A stretch of DNA of 64,000 nucleotides from Caldilineales bacterium (lineage in GTDB: Bacteria > Chloroflexota > Anaerolineae > J102): NCBI GenBank assembly GCA_019695115.1, contig JAIBAP010000002.1, forward strand, positions 1-64,000, read 5' to 3'. Shown piece by piece: positions 44,524 through 52,300 of the stretch (positions within the stretch are counted from its first letter, which is position 1; every line of letters starts with the position of its first letter). Below the pieces are notes generated by a model. It did not search any database, was not told the origin of the DNA, and was given only the letters and a program-made list of their open reading frames with translations. The position numbers and the translations under genes were made by a program.

Positions 44524-44566
44524 TTTTAGGTAAGTTTTCATTTTTCGTAAGTGTTCACCTTAGAGA

Positions 44567-44643
44567 TGCGACGCACTTTGCGAGCGTAAATGACTTGGGT
44601 TTCAGCGCCATGCAGGTCATGAAGTCGCTCAAAGTGCGTCGCA
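44567..44643. repeat. Long imperfect hairpin element
   Basis: Outer arms TGCGACGCACTTTG and CAAAGTGCGTCGCA flank an inner ATGAC / GTCAT pairing, giving a ~77-nt cruciform or RNA stem-loop in the 152-bp gap between the two AT-rich plus-strand genes. It could be a MITE-like element, a transcript stabiliser or an intergenic terminator. A second hairpin with related GACGCACC sequence lies at 46975-47039. Confidence 0.65.
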
Positions 44644-44675
44644 CCTGAACTGATACCATTTTTCGAGGTAATTTC

Positions 44676-46088
44676 ATGGAGAATATCTTATTCCATACCG
44701 GAAAGGCTGTCATAGCAATAAGCAGACTGGCTGTAGGTGTGACAGCCATTATTTTCCTGGCAAGTTGTGGCAGTCAAAACGATTCTAGTTTCGTGGACGC
44801 TTTTCAACCACCAGCAACGATAGAAACAGTAGTTCAGCCCACTCAGACACATCGAACAATCGAGTTGGAGTCGTGGCAGCCAACAGGTCAGGATCAAGTC
44901 AACAATGTATCGATCAGCCTAGCTTGGCATAGCATTGCCATGGGTGAAGGCTATACCGATATCGTTTACTCCTTGACTTCTACCTCACCTGATCACCAGT
45001 ATGATTCTTTGCGCCCTCAGAGCGTAACGCTAAGGATGAATCAAGATATCGATCCCGTTGCTGGCAAGATTATTCCTCTATCCGATTGGCATGGTGCTAG
45101 TATAGGTGTGCTCCGTTTTCCGGGACGCCTTGCTAATAGTGAGTTCCTGCAAGTCGAAATGAATGGCGTAGAAGTCGATGAAAAAGGCCTTCCTGGTTTG
45201 TGGCCCTTACGTCCGTTCAAGAATATCAATCCTGGCGCCGATGAGCTCCGATCTGTAGTCTTTTTCCCCCGAGCAGGTTACTTGATTGCAGGCCCGACAG
45301 CGATCTCATTCAACGGTTCGGGGGTATATTTGGGAAATATGATCGATGACGTACAACGGCTATCTCGCGGATTAGAGCGCGGGCCTTGGGAAGTCGATCG
45401 TAGCCAAGTGCCTCAGGCAACACCTACACCCATCGGTTCAACTGCTGACCATGAGTTGACATTACGATTGGCTGACAATGGTACCGGCCAAGTGCACTTC
45501 GTGTCATTCAAAATTACATCCAATGGCGCATTGATCGATGTTCGAACGTTTGACGGCATGGCACATCCCTTACTTCCAGGACTCCGAGATGAAAATACTA
45601 AAGATGTACAGGTAACAACAATGGCACAATCAACCATTGCTGAAAAACAAGTTGGTGATAGTTTTGTTACACTTGCAGAAGCCAAAGAGCGTTTCCCATT
45701 TCCCCTCAAAGTGCCAGCAACTCCCCCAATTGGCGCAAATATAAAACAGATCGACTATTTAGTGCTTGTCTCTGGCAATGAACTGGTTGATTTTGTCGGA
45801 ATAATCTATGACAATGGTTTGACGATTACTCAACGTGTAGTCCCTATTGGTGTAGATCCAAATTCTATTGTGTCACCAATTGAGAAAATCACTCATGATG
45901 TGAACATAAATGGTATTCGTGCAAAAAGTAATAATTTTGGTACATTTCATTCTGAGAGTGGCGATTATACTTATCCTTCTCAAGTATTCTGGTATGATAG
46001 TGGTGTTTTCTACCATCTCTGGGCAGATGGAATAGCTCAAGAAGAATTACTCAGAGTGGCCGAGTCATTGACGCCGGTCGAAAAATAG
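44676..46088 (+). CDS. Secreted lipoprotein of unknown function, AT-rich
   Basis: This 470-aa protein has an N-terminal signal and lipobox (GVTAIIFLASCGSQ, lipidated Cys near 31). The rest is beta-rich with three segments that could be similar domains; no family is recognised. A short frame-preserving Pro/Thr/Gln region (VPQATPTPIGST) lies in the middle. GAGG precedes the ATG by 8 bases. Composition is AT-rich like the neighbour. The last 38 bp overlap the frame of the chimeric pseudogene on the other strand, which has no independent support there. Confidence 0.65.
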   Translation: MENILFHTGKAVIAISRLAVGVTAIIFLASCGSQNDSSFVDAFQPPATIETVVQPTQTHRTIELESWQPTGQDQVNNVSISLAWHSIAMGEGYTDIVYSLTSTSPDHQYDSLRPQSVTLRMNQDIDPVAGKIIPLSDWHGASIGVLRFPGRLANSEFLQVEMNGVEVDEKGLPGLWPLRPFKNINPGADELRSVVFFPRAGYLIAGPTAISFNGSGVYLGNMIDDVQRLSRGLERGPWEVDRSQVPQATPTPIGSTADHELTLRLADNGTGQVHFVSFKITSNGALIDVRTFDGMAHPLLPGLRDENTKDVQVTTMAQSTIAEKQVGDSFVTLAEAKERFPFPLKVPATPPIGANIKQIDYLVLVSGNELVDFVGIIYDNGLTITQRVVPIGVDPNSIVSPIEKITHDVNINGIRAKSNNFGTFHSESGDYTYPSQVFWYDSGVFYHLWADGIAQEELLRVAESLTPVEK

Positions 46089-46101
46089 ATACTCGGGCGA
46101 T

Positions 46102-46369
46102 CTGCCACTCAAGACTTGATGGCAGGCGGCGAAGCCAGCCGGGGGCGGGGATGTGCGTGGCGATCAGGAGGCCGTCCTCCGACAGCGCGCGCGTGGCGAG
46201 TCTGTCTCGGCTTTGGCGCGCGGCGGCTGCATCCGACCATACTGCCGCCCAGTCGGGATGCTGGGCTTTGAGGACGTGGTGGTAGAGGTCGCCCAGGTAG
46301 TAGAGTGTGCGGCCCTGCGAATGGACGCGCACGATCTGGTGGCCGGGCGTTTCACCGGGCACGGGGAGA
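46102..46369 (-). pseudogene. MBL-fold hydrolase C-terminal fragment
   Basis: Fused in frame to the duplicated WbaP segment is a ~89-residue piece: LPVPGETPGHQIVRVHSQGR, LYYLGDLYHHVLKAQHPDWA and EDGLLIATHIPAPGWLRR. The TPGH, GD-x-x-HH and H-x-P blocks match the C-terminal part of metallo-beta-lactamase-fold hydrolases, from the third metal-binding His onward. The N-terminal HxHxDH part is absent, so it is not functional. Confidence 0.65.
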
Positions 46370-46827
46370 CTGCGCCACCCTGCCATGCCCAGGGCCGACG
46401 CCGCCAGAAAGAGAAACAGCGGCTCTCGTGCGCCAAAGGCGGGCGTGAGCCAGGGGACGAGCGCATAAGTGAACACTGCTAACACGGCAGCGCTAACGCC
46501 GGCGCGGGCGCTGTTCCAACTGTTGGCAGCCCGCGCCAGATTGTAGACGTCGAAGAATACGGCCCAGGCGCACCAGACCACGGCCAGGGTCAGAAACCAT
46601 GTCAGCGATCGCAGGGCATGCTGTGGCAGAGTTTCCAGGCCGAAGTGAGCCACCAGGGCGAGCAGCAGCGCCCCTTCGATGACCGCGAGATCGCCCAAAC
46701 AAAGCAGCAAACGGCGCTCGGAGATGCTGAGGCGTAGGCTGGGCAGGCCGACGCGCCGGCGCCAACCGTGGGTTCGGGCCGGGCGCAAGAGGATTTCATC
46801 GGGTGATAGGGGACGGGGTAGGGTCAT
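46370..46827 (-). pseudogene. Truncated duplicate of the WbaP-type gene
   Basis: The first ~150 codons of the initiating phosphoglycosyl transferase (MTLPRPLSPDEILLRPARTH onward, membrane helices only) are repeated here with a handful of substitutions. They end at GMAGWRS, where the frame enters an MBL-fold fragment. The catalytic domain is missing, so no phosphotransferase activity is possible. The predicted chimeric ORF remains open (46051-46827). Confidence 0.88.
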
Positions 46828-46966
46828 GGCGTTATCCTGTCGTTCCCTTTGGCGGCAAGCCGGGTGTAGGTCTGTTGGAGGGCCTCGAATTCAAGGATGC
46901 GTTGCTGGTCGTACCAGGCTCGCCCTGCCGTGCCCATTTGCGTCAGCCGGGCCGGGTCGGCGAAGG
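46828..46966 (-). pseudogene. GT4 C-terminal fragment in the duplicated copy
   Basis: The last ~46 codons of the GT4 gene at 42106-43251 are repeated here (QQRILEFEALQQTYTRL-like). The homology ends abruptly at CGAAGG. There is no start codon. Confidence 0.8.
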
Positions 46967-46974
46967 ACAATTTA

Positions 46975-47039
46975 GGCGGAGTCTGACGCACCTGCGGGTT
47001 CTTGGCGCAATGGGCGTATCGGGGGGTGCTGACTCCGCC
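46975..47039. repeat. Hairpin element GGCGGAGTC / GACTCCGCC
   Basis: Arms GGCGGAGTC (46975-46983) and GACTCCGCC (47031-47039), with a second pairing GCACC/GGTGC inside, lie between the duplicated fragment and the GT2 stop. It may act as a terminator of the GT2 gene or be a REP-type repeat that marks the duplication edge. Confidence 0.6.
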
Positions 47040-47048
47040 ATCGATGAC

Positions 47049-47960
47049 TCAAAATGCCGAAAGTTCGGAGAGCAACCGGCGATAGGTGGCTGTGGGCAGG
47101 ATCGGCCGGCCCAGCGACTCCGCCAGCCGGGCGGCGAAGAAACGAGGCCAGTAGGCCAGGCGGACAAGCATCTTGAATCGCTGCACTCGCGCTTCGCCGC
47201 CAAATTTGCGATAAAAGTGGACCTTGCTGCGGTAGAGCTGCATCACCATTTCGTCGGGCAATTGGTCGGCGCTGGCGCCCCCGAAGTGCGTGACCACGGC
47301 GGCAGGCTCATACCACAACTCCCACCCTGCCTGGCTGAAGCGATAGCAGAGATCGACTTCCTCAGTGTACATGAAGTAGGCGTCATCCAGCCAACCGACC
47401 TGGTGCAGGGCTTGTCGGCGCAGGAGAAGACAGGCGCCCTTGATCGCCTCCACCCGGCGCGGGGTGACGGTATCCCAGCGATGGATGGGATAGGTGGCGC
47501 GGGGGAACAGCCGGTCGAGGAAGATCAGCCGCCAGAACTCGCGTTCGGGTGTGAGCATGGGATGGCAGGATGGCTGCAACGAGCCGTCGGCGTTCAGGAG
47601 CCGGGGGCCAACGGCAGCGGCCTGCGGGTGGCTGGCGAGGAAGTCGAGCAGGGCGGCCAGGGCGCCAGGGTGGAGGATGGCGTCGGGGTTGAGCAGCAGG
47701 ATGGCGTCGCCAGATGCCTGCGCCAGGGCCTGGTTGTTGGCGCGGGCGAAGCCTACGTTTTCGCGATTGGCGATCAGCCGGACGCTGGGAAAACGCCCGG
47801 CCACCATCTCGGCGCTGCCATCGCTCGAGGCGTTGTCGACGACGAAGGTCTCGATTGCGCCTGCGCCCCGGTCGCCTCCCCCTTCTCTCTGCACCGATTC
47901 CAGGCAGCGGGCCAGCAGGTCTCTGGTGTTCCAGCTGACGATGATGATGGAAAGACGCAT
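47049..47960 (-). CDS. GT2-family glycosyltransferase (rhamnosyltransferase-like)
   Basis: This 303-aa GT-A enzyme has N-terminus LSIIIVSWNTRDLLARCL, nucleotide-binding VDNASSDGS, and a DXD-like LLLNPDAIL. The acceptor-side block AYFMYTEEVDLCYRFSQAGW is typical of rhamnosyl/galactofuranosyl-type GT2 proteins. A basic amphipathic C-terminus may contact the membrane. It is intact and is separated from the frameshifted GT4 by 57 bp. The exact sugar is unknown. Confidence 0.9.
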   Translation of the reverse strand: MRLSIIIVSWNTRDLLARCLESVQREGGGDRGAGAIETFVVDNASSDGSAEMVAGRFPSVRLIANRENVGFARANNQALAQASGDAILLLNPDAILHPGALAALLDFLASHPQAAAVGPRLLNADGSLQPSCHPMLTPEREFWRLIFLDRLFPRATYPIHRWDTVTPRRVEAIKGACLLLRRQALHQVGWLDDAYFMYTEEVDLCYRFSQAGWELWYEPAAVVTHFGGASADQLPDEMVMQLYRSKVHFYRKFGGEARVQRFKMLVRLAYWPRFFAARLAESLGRPILPTATYRRLLSELSAF

Positions 47961-48017
47961 GGGATTGGTTGGGCCGCTGGCCAGGCGTTTTGTAAAGCGG
48001 GCGCTGCGCCTGCGTTT

Positions 48018-49051
48018 CTAGCGCCCTTCGACCACCCCAGTCAGGACTTGATCGACTTGAGCCGCGAAGCTGGCCAGTGTGTGCTGTTCTTGCCAACGCC
48101 GCCGGGCATTGGCGCCTAGCTCTGCTCGCAACGATTCGTCGGTCATCAGCCGGGCGATGGCGGCGCGCAGGGCGGCGGCGTCGCCCGGGGGAACAAGGAG
48201 GGCGGTTTGACTATCGGTGACATAGTCGCGTGTGACCGGCGTATCAGAACAAACGATGGGCCTGCCCACCGACATAGCGGCCAACAGGAGCGAAAGCCCG
48301 GCGGCATGATAGACCGGGCGTAGGGGAATCGCAACCACGGTGGCGTTGGCCACCGCCGCAAAGTACGCTTCGCGGGGCATCAGGGCCTGGACAAGGACGT
48401 TGGCAGGAGCGCCCACCTTGCCCAGAGAGCGGGCCGGGGCGTTGAGCCGGGCGGGGACATCGAGACCGGCGAGCGCGGTCAGGAATGTGTCGTAGTCGCG
48501 GTCGGTTTGGCCGCCGGTGAAGACATAGGGCGCCTGCCTGTTGCCGAGGGGACGCCGGTCGATCCGGGCAAGGTGCTCCTGTACATCGTAACTGCCCAGG
48601 TGACACACCGATGTTCGAGCAGACGGCAAGCCGAAGGAGGCTGAGTAGTAAGCGGCTTCCCACGCCGATGGCACGGTGAAGGCAGCCACCGTTTGCCACC
48701 AACGGCCCAGCAAGGGCTGAAAGCGGCGCAGATAGACTTGGCAGAGAAGGTGAGGATAGCTAAAGGGGGATGGGGTCGGCGCCGCAACCAACGCAGCGCA
48801 GCCAGCGGGGCGCCGTTCTTGCTCTCCCAAGCTACTATCACATCAAAATCCTTGTGGCGTGCGATCTGCATCGCCCGAACGGCCAGTTGCAGACCTGTGC
48901 CAAAGCGCGCCCACGGCCCCAACAGTGGGGAAAGGCGAGGCGAGTCGGGGCCGAATACGTACTCCACCTCATCGTGGTTGTCTGGCAGGAGGTTCCAAAG
49001 CCAACGGTCGGTGGGGTGGACCGGCCAGTCCACGGTGCAGAGAATACGCAT
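48018..49051 (-). pseudogene. GT4-family glycosyltransferase with a frameshift
   Basis: Two overlapping frames form one GT4. The N-terminal part (from ATG 49051, RILCTVDWPVHPTDRWLWNL ... PPLAILTFSAK) breaks near 48740. The C-terminal part continues one frame over (VYLRRFQPLLGRWWQTVAAF ... VYHAAGLSLLLAAMSVGRPIVCSDTPVTRDYV, the donor-binding block). The C-terminal frame on its own has a complete donor domain of about 240 aa. It is either a recent frameshift mutation or a sequencing error; one base added or removed near 48740 would restore the enzyme. Confidence 0.75.
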
Positions 49052-49060
49052 GGGGGCTGC

Positions 49061-50038
49061 CTACTCGACCACCGTGGCAGCACCGGCCCAGTCGTCGTCG
49101 GCGTAGAACCTGGCCGCCGCCTCGCCCGCGCCTTTGCGAAGGCGTCGGATTTCGTCCGGGGTCAGGCGCTGCACCCAGGTCAGGGCGGCGCTGCGGCTAT
49201 CGCGGGGCCGAAAAAGGGCGTCGCCCGCGTTTGCTTCGGCGGGGTTGCTGACGGCGCTGTATTCCCGAATCGCCCGCATACTGCCGGGGGACCAGGCCAG
49301 GCCCAGAGCGGCGTACAGGGCCTCGAATCCAGGCAGTGGCGCGGCCGCCAGGTCTTCGTAACGGACGAACTGCCAGTCGGGGTGGGCAAGCTGGTAGTGG
49401 TGGATGGTGTGGTGGATGGCGTTCCACAAAAGGATCGCCTGGTCGATGATGTCGTACTGGCGACGACAATAGGCGTCGATGGCGGCGGCGAACGGCTGCA
49501 AGTAACGCTCCAGCAGCAGCGGCTGGTCGCGCCAGTGGCGGAAGTCGAAACGCCAGTTCAGCCGCTTGAGGCTGGAGGCGAAGGCGGCGGGGTGGCGGAT
49601 CATGACCACGACGGCAGTGCGATAACGTTCCGCCAGCCATTCGGCGGCGAAGAGGGCGAATGGGTCTTTGAGCAGGAGCCGCCGCCGCCGGATCCGGGCC
49701 ATACTGTAGCCTCCCCACTGCCGCCAGATGTTGCCCAGGCGCCGCCAATCCTGCGCCCGCCGCGCCTGCGCCAGGACCGGGTAACGCAATGCCATCAGGT
49801 TTTCGAGCATGGGGGTGAAGTCGGCGGCGTTTTCAGGGCCAATGTAGGGATAGACTGGATGGTGTTGATCAGGTTGCCAGGCCGAGGGGCGGATGGGGTC
49901 GAAGGGGTGCAGCGGCTCGAAGATGTAGCAGACCTGGCCCGACCGCTTCAGCATCTGCCCCACCCAGGTCGTGCCCGAACGATGGGCGCCGGTGACGAGG
50001 ATGGGCGGGCGCTGGGCCGAACGTGTTTCAGCCTTCAC
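49061..50038 (-). CDS. Sulfotransferase-family protein
   Basis: This 325-aa protein has a PAPS 5'-phosphosulfate-binding loop TGAHRSGTTWVGQML (about 16-30) and a second block DPFALFAAEWLAERYRTAVVVMIRHPAAFASSL (3'-phosphate-binding R-H-P region). A conserved C-terminal VRYEDL-like motif (WQFVRYEDLAAAPL) is also present. These are the hallmarks of PAPS-dependent carbohydrate sulfotransferases. The start is GTG at 50038 with GGAGG 5 bases upstream, overlapping the TGA of the previous gene (GTGA); a longer frame to 50110 is not needed. It is probably a sugar-modifying enzyme of the EPS. Confidence 0.85.
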   Translation of the reverse strand: MKAETRSAQRPPILVTGAHRSGTTWVGQMLKRSGQVCYIFEPLHPFDPIRPSAWQPDQHHPVYPYIGPENAADFTPMLENLMALRYPVLAQARRAQDWRRLGNIWRQWGGYSMARIRRRRLLLKDPFALFAAEWLAERYRTAVVVMIRHPAAFASSLKRLNWRFDFRHWRDQPLLLERYLQPFAAAIDAYCRRQYDIIDQAILLWNAIHHTIHHYQLAHPDWQFVRYEDLAAAPLPGFEALYAALGLAWSPGSMRAIREYSAVSNPAEANAGDALFRPRDSRSAALTWVQRLTPDEIRRLRKGAGEAAARFYADDDWAGAATVVE

Positions 50039-51279
50039 AGCATCCTCCGCCGCGCCCGCTCGGCGGCGCCTTCGACTAGGGCGCAAAAACGCTCGCCGAG
50101 CGCCCGCCAATCGTATCGCTCCTCCACCAGCCGCCTGGCGTTCTGGCTTAGTTGGCGGCGCAGCGATTCATCGTGCAATAATCGCAAGGTGGCCCGCGCG
50201 AAGTCTGCCGGCTCATCGGCGATGAGCAAGTGCTCACCCGCGCGGACGTCCAGCCCTTCGGCGCCTTTGCTGGTGGATACGACTGGGGTTCCCAAAGCCA
50301 TCGCTTCCAGGATCTTGAGGCGAGTGCCGCCGCCGTGCCTGAGGGGAACGATGCAGACCGCCGCCCCTGCTATCAATGGCCGCACATCCTCCACATAGCC
50401 GCTGAGCCGCACCGAATCGTCGAGCGCCAGCCCTCCCAGATCGACGCCGTCATAAGCGCCGGTGATGGTAAGGCGCACGGCTGGCGCTTCTCGTCGCAAG
50501 AGTGGCAGAATGTCGGCCAGAAAGAAGCACATGGCATCGTAGTTGGCGTGGTAGCTGAGGGCGCCGCTGTAGACAAGGCTCTGGGACGCTGGCCAGGCGA
50601 GTCCAGGCCGGTTGTGGTCGCAATCGACGCCGTTGGCAACCATCTCCACCGGCCCCTGCCGCCCCGGAAAGGCAGCCAGCATCGCCTGCTGGTCTGCTTC
50701 CGAGACGGCAGTGCAGAGATCGAAGCGGGGATAGAGGTGGGCTTCGTAACGGCGTACTTTCTGCCATCTGAGCCAGGCCTGGGCGCGGGCCATCGGCGTT
50801 GTCTGAGCATGAAGACGTTCTGCGGCCCAGCGTCGGTGTGAGTTGTGCTCCTCCAGGATGCGGGCGCCGCTCTGGCTCTGCAGGGCGTAGGCGGCGGTGA
50901 CGGTGGTGGAAGCAATCACGGCGTCGTAGCGGGTGTGGGCGAGCAACTGCTGCATCCGGCGGGTCATCGCCGGCACGGGGCGGCTGGCGGCAGGCTGCAA
51001 GAGGAAGAAGCGCAGTTTCCAGGCCAGGCCGCGCTGGAAGGGATTGTGGGGAACGATCTCGACACGGCGGCAACAGGTTTGCAGCAGGTGGTCAGGATCG
51101 GGCGGGAGAGGGCCAAAGGCAAAGGAGAGGAGGGTGAGATCATGCCGCCGCCCCAGGGCGCGCAGCAGATGATAGACCCGGTGTTTGGAACCGTTGTCGA
51201 CGGGGTGAGGAAACCAGGTGGTAATGTAGAGCAGTTTCAAGGCCAGAGGTGGTGGACGGGATGGCTGCGAAACTGGCAT
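50035..51279 (-). CDS. GT4-family glycosyltransferase (EpsH/TIGR03087-like)
   Basis: This 414-aa GT-B enzyme has N-terminus LLYITTWFPHPVDNGSKHRV and C-terminus GGGTRLKILEAMALGTPVVS with canonical E-x7-E, followed by TSKGAEGLDVRAGEHLLIAD. It is a paralogue of the enzyme at 39322-40563. The start may be internal (the first 15 residues are Pro-rich). Its stop overlaps the GTG of the sulfotransferase, so the two are coupled and may act on the same repeat unit. Confidence 0.89.
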   Translation of the reverse strand: MPVSQPSRPPPLALKLLYITTWFPHPVDNGSKHRVYHLLRALGRRHDLTLLSFAFGPLPPDPDHLLQTCCRRVEIVPHNPFQRGLAWKLRFFLLQPAASRPVPAMTRRMQQLLAHTRYDAVIASTTVTAAYALQSQSGARILEEHNSHRRWAAERLHAQTTPMARAQAWLRWQKVRRYEAHLYPRFDLCTAVSEADQQAMLAAFPGRQGPVEMVANGVDCDHNRPGLAWPASQSLVYSGALSYHANYDAMCFFLADILPLLRREAPAVRLTITGAYDGVDLGGLALDDSVRLSGYVEDVRPLIAGAAVCIVPLRHGGGTRLKILEAMALGTPVVSTSKGAEGLDVRAGEHLLIADEPADFARATLRLLHDESLRRQLSQNARRLVEERYDWRALGERFCALVEGAAERARRRML

Positions 51280-51339
51280 CGACTGATGAGCAGGCGCTCT
51301 GTCTCTCCCCGGCTTTCGGGGAGGACGACGCGTTTCGTT

Positions 51340-52104
51340 TCAGGTCCAGGCCTGGCCTTCCTGCTCATATCCTAGTCCCACCAACAGGTCATGGGCGATC
51401 TCATCGAAGCGTTGCACGTGGGCCGGCCGGAAGTGATTGCGCCAGTCGCCCGTAATCCCTTTGCGAAAGTGGGAGCTGACGTCCTCTTCGCCCGGTTGTC
51501 GTCCCCTGTGCCAGAACCGACGGCCCGCTGTGAGACGAGCGAAGCGGTTGCGTCGCACACTTTCGGCAACCTGGTCTGGCGAGGCTTCGATGCCCAGCTG
51601 ATGTAGAACTCGAGTGAACACCGGAACCGGATCTGAGGCGAGGTCTTCATAACGCACACAACAAACATCGACATCGCTGGCCAGCCAGGATAGGCTGATT
51701 TCGTACTGTTCGCGCACGTTTTCCAGCCCTGGTCTGCCCTCGATCAAAGTCATGAGCGCCTGGTCGTCATCCATGGCCGCCAGTTGTTCGCGCCAGCGGT
51801 GACTTCTATCGCGCCGGATATGGTACATGCGTGAGACGACCTGATCGCGCGGGTCGCGCAGCATGACCACCACACCAATGCCTTGTTGGGCCAGAATCTT
51901 TGCCAGTTCGGGTGTAAAGCGATCGTGGCCATGTATGATATGCCCAGACCCAACACTGCGATAGCCGGCGATCTCACCCTGGAAATTGCCCGCGCTGCGG
52001 TAGCCAGGAAGTGAGCACAAGAGCATCGCCATCCAGGTAGTGCCGGTCTTGGGTGTGCCGTTGACCAGCACCGATCTCCGTGGCGCCATCGATCCCTTCC
52101 TCAT
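51340..52104 (-). CDS. Sulfotransferase-family protein
   Basis: This 254-aa protein has the PAPS loop VLVNGTPKTGTTWMAMLL (about 12-29), GVVVMLRDPRDQVVSRMYHI (3'-phosphate-binding), VRYEDLASDP and the C-terminal GDWRNHFRPAHVQRFDE, which matches the RKGxxGDWKxxFT region of eukaryotic-type sulfotransferases. All expected motifs are present. Its ATG overlaps the stop of a truncated GT2 frame (ATGA). It is a second likely EPS-sulfating enzyme in the cluster. Confidence 0.88.
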   Translation of the reverse strand: MRKGSMAPRRSVLVNGTPKTGTTWMAMLLCSLPGYRSAGNFQGEIAGYRSVGSGHIIHGHDRFTPELAKILAQQGIGVVVMLRDPRDQVVSRMYHIRRDRSHRWREQLAAMDDDQALMTLIEGRPGLENVREQYEISLSWLASDVDVCCVRYEDLASDPVPVFTRVLHQLGIEASPDQVAESVRRNRFARLTAGRRFWHRGRQPGEEDVSSHFRKGITGDWRNHFRPAHVQRFDEIAHDLLVGLGYEQEGQAWT

Positions 52105-52277
52105 AGGCTGGTCATCGCACCGCTGGCCACCGCTTCCGTGCCATCTGAGCCGCCATCATCGACGACGATCACTTCGAATCTGTCGCAGGGGAAGGTCTGC
52201 CGGGCCAAAGAGGCCAGAGTTTGCTTCAACATCGCTTTGCGGTTGTAGGTCGGGATGATGACACTGACGTAACTCAT
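52101..52277 (-). pseudogene. Truncated GT2 glycosyltransferase
   Basis: A 58-residue frame, MSYVSVIIPTYNRKAMLKQT ... VIVVDDGGSDGTEAVASG, is the nucleotide-binding start of a GT2 enzyme. It ends at AMTSL then TGA, where an intact GT2 would have another ~200 residues. The stop still overlaps the ATG of the sulfotransferase. An in-frame deletion most likely removed the rest while keeping the coupling. Confidence 0.75.
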
Positions 52278-52300
52278 GGCTTTCATATGGCCAGCGTTTG

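Larger units (their letters stand above)
46370..46966. repeat. 597-bp direct repeat, copy 2
   Basis: This copy matches 41652-42248 at offset 4718. It is truncated on both sides relative to the source genes (WbaP N-terminus and GT4 C-terminus). It bounds, together with copy 1, a 4.1-kb interval with two AT-rich genes and two fossils. Confidence 0.93.

Noticed and set aside
46051-46827. A functional 258-aa membrane protein
   Set aside because: It is a chimera of the duplicated WbaP N-terminus and an MBL-fold C-terminal fragment, with neither catalytic part complete.
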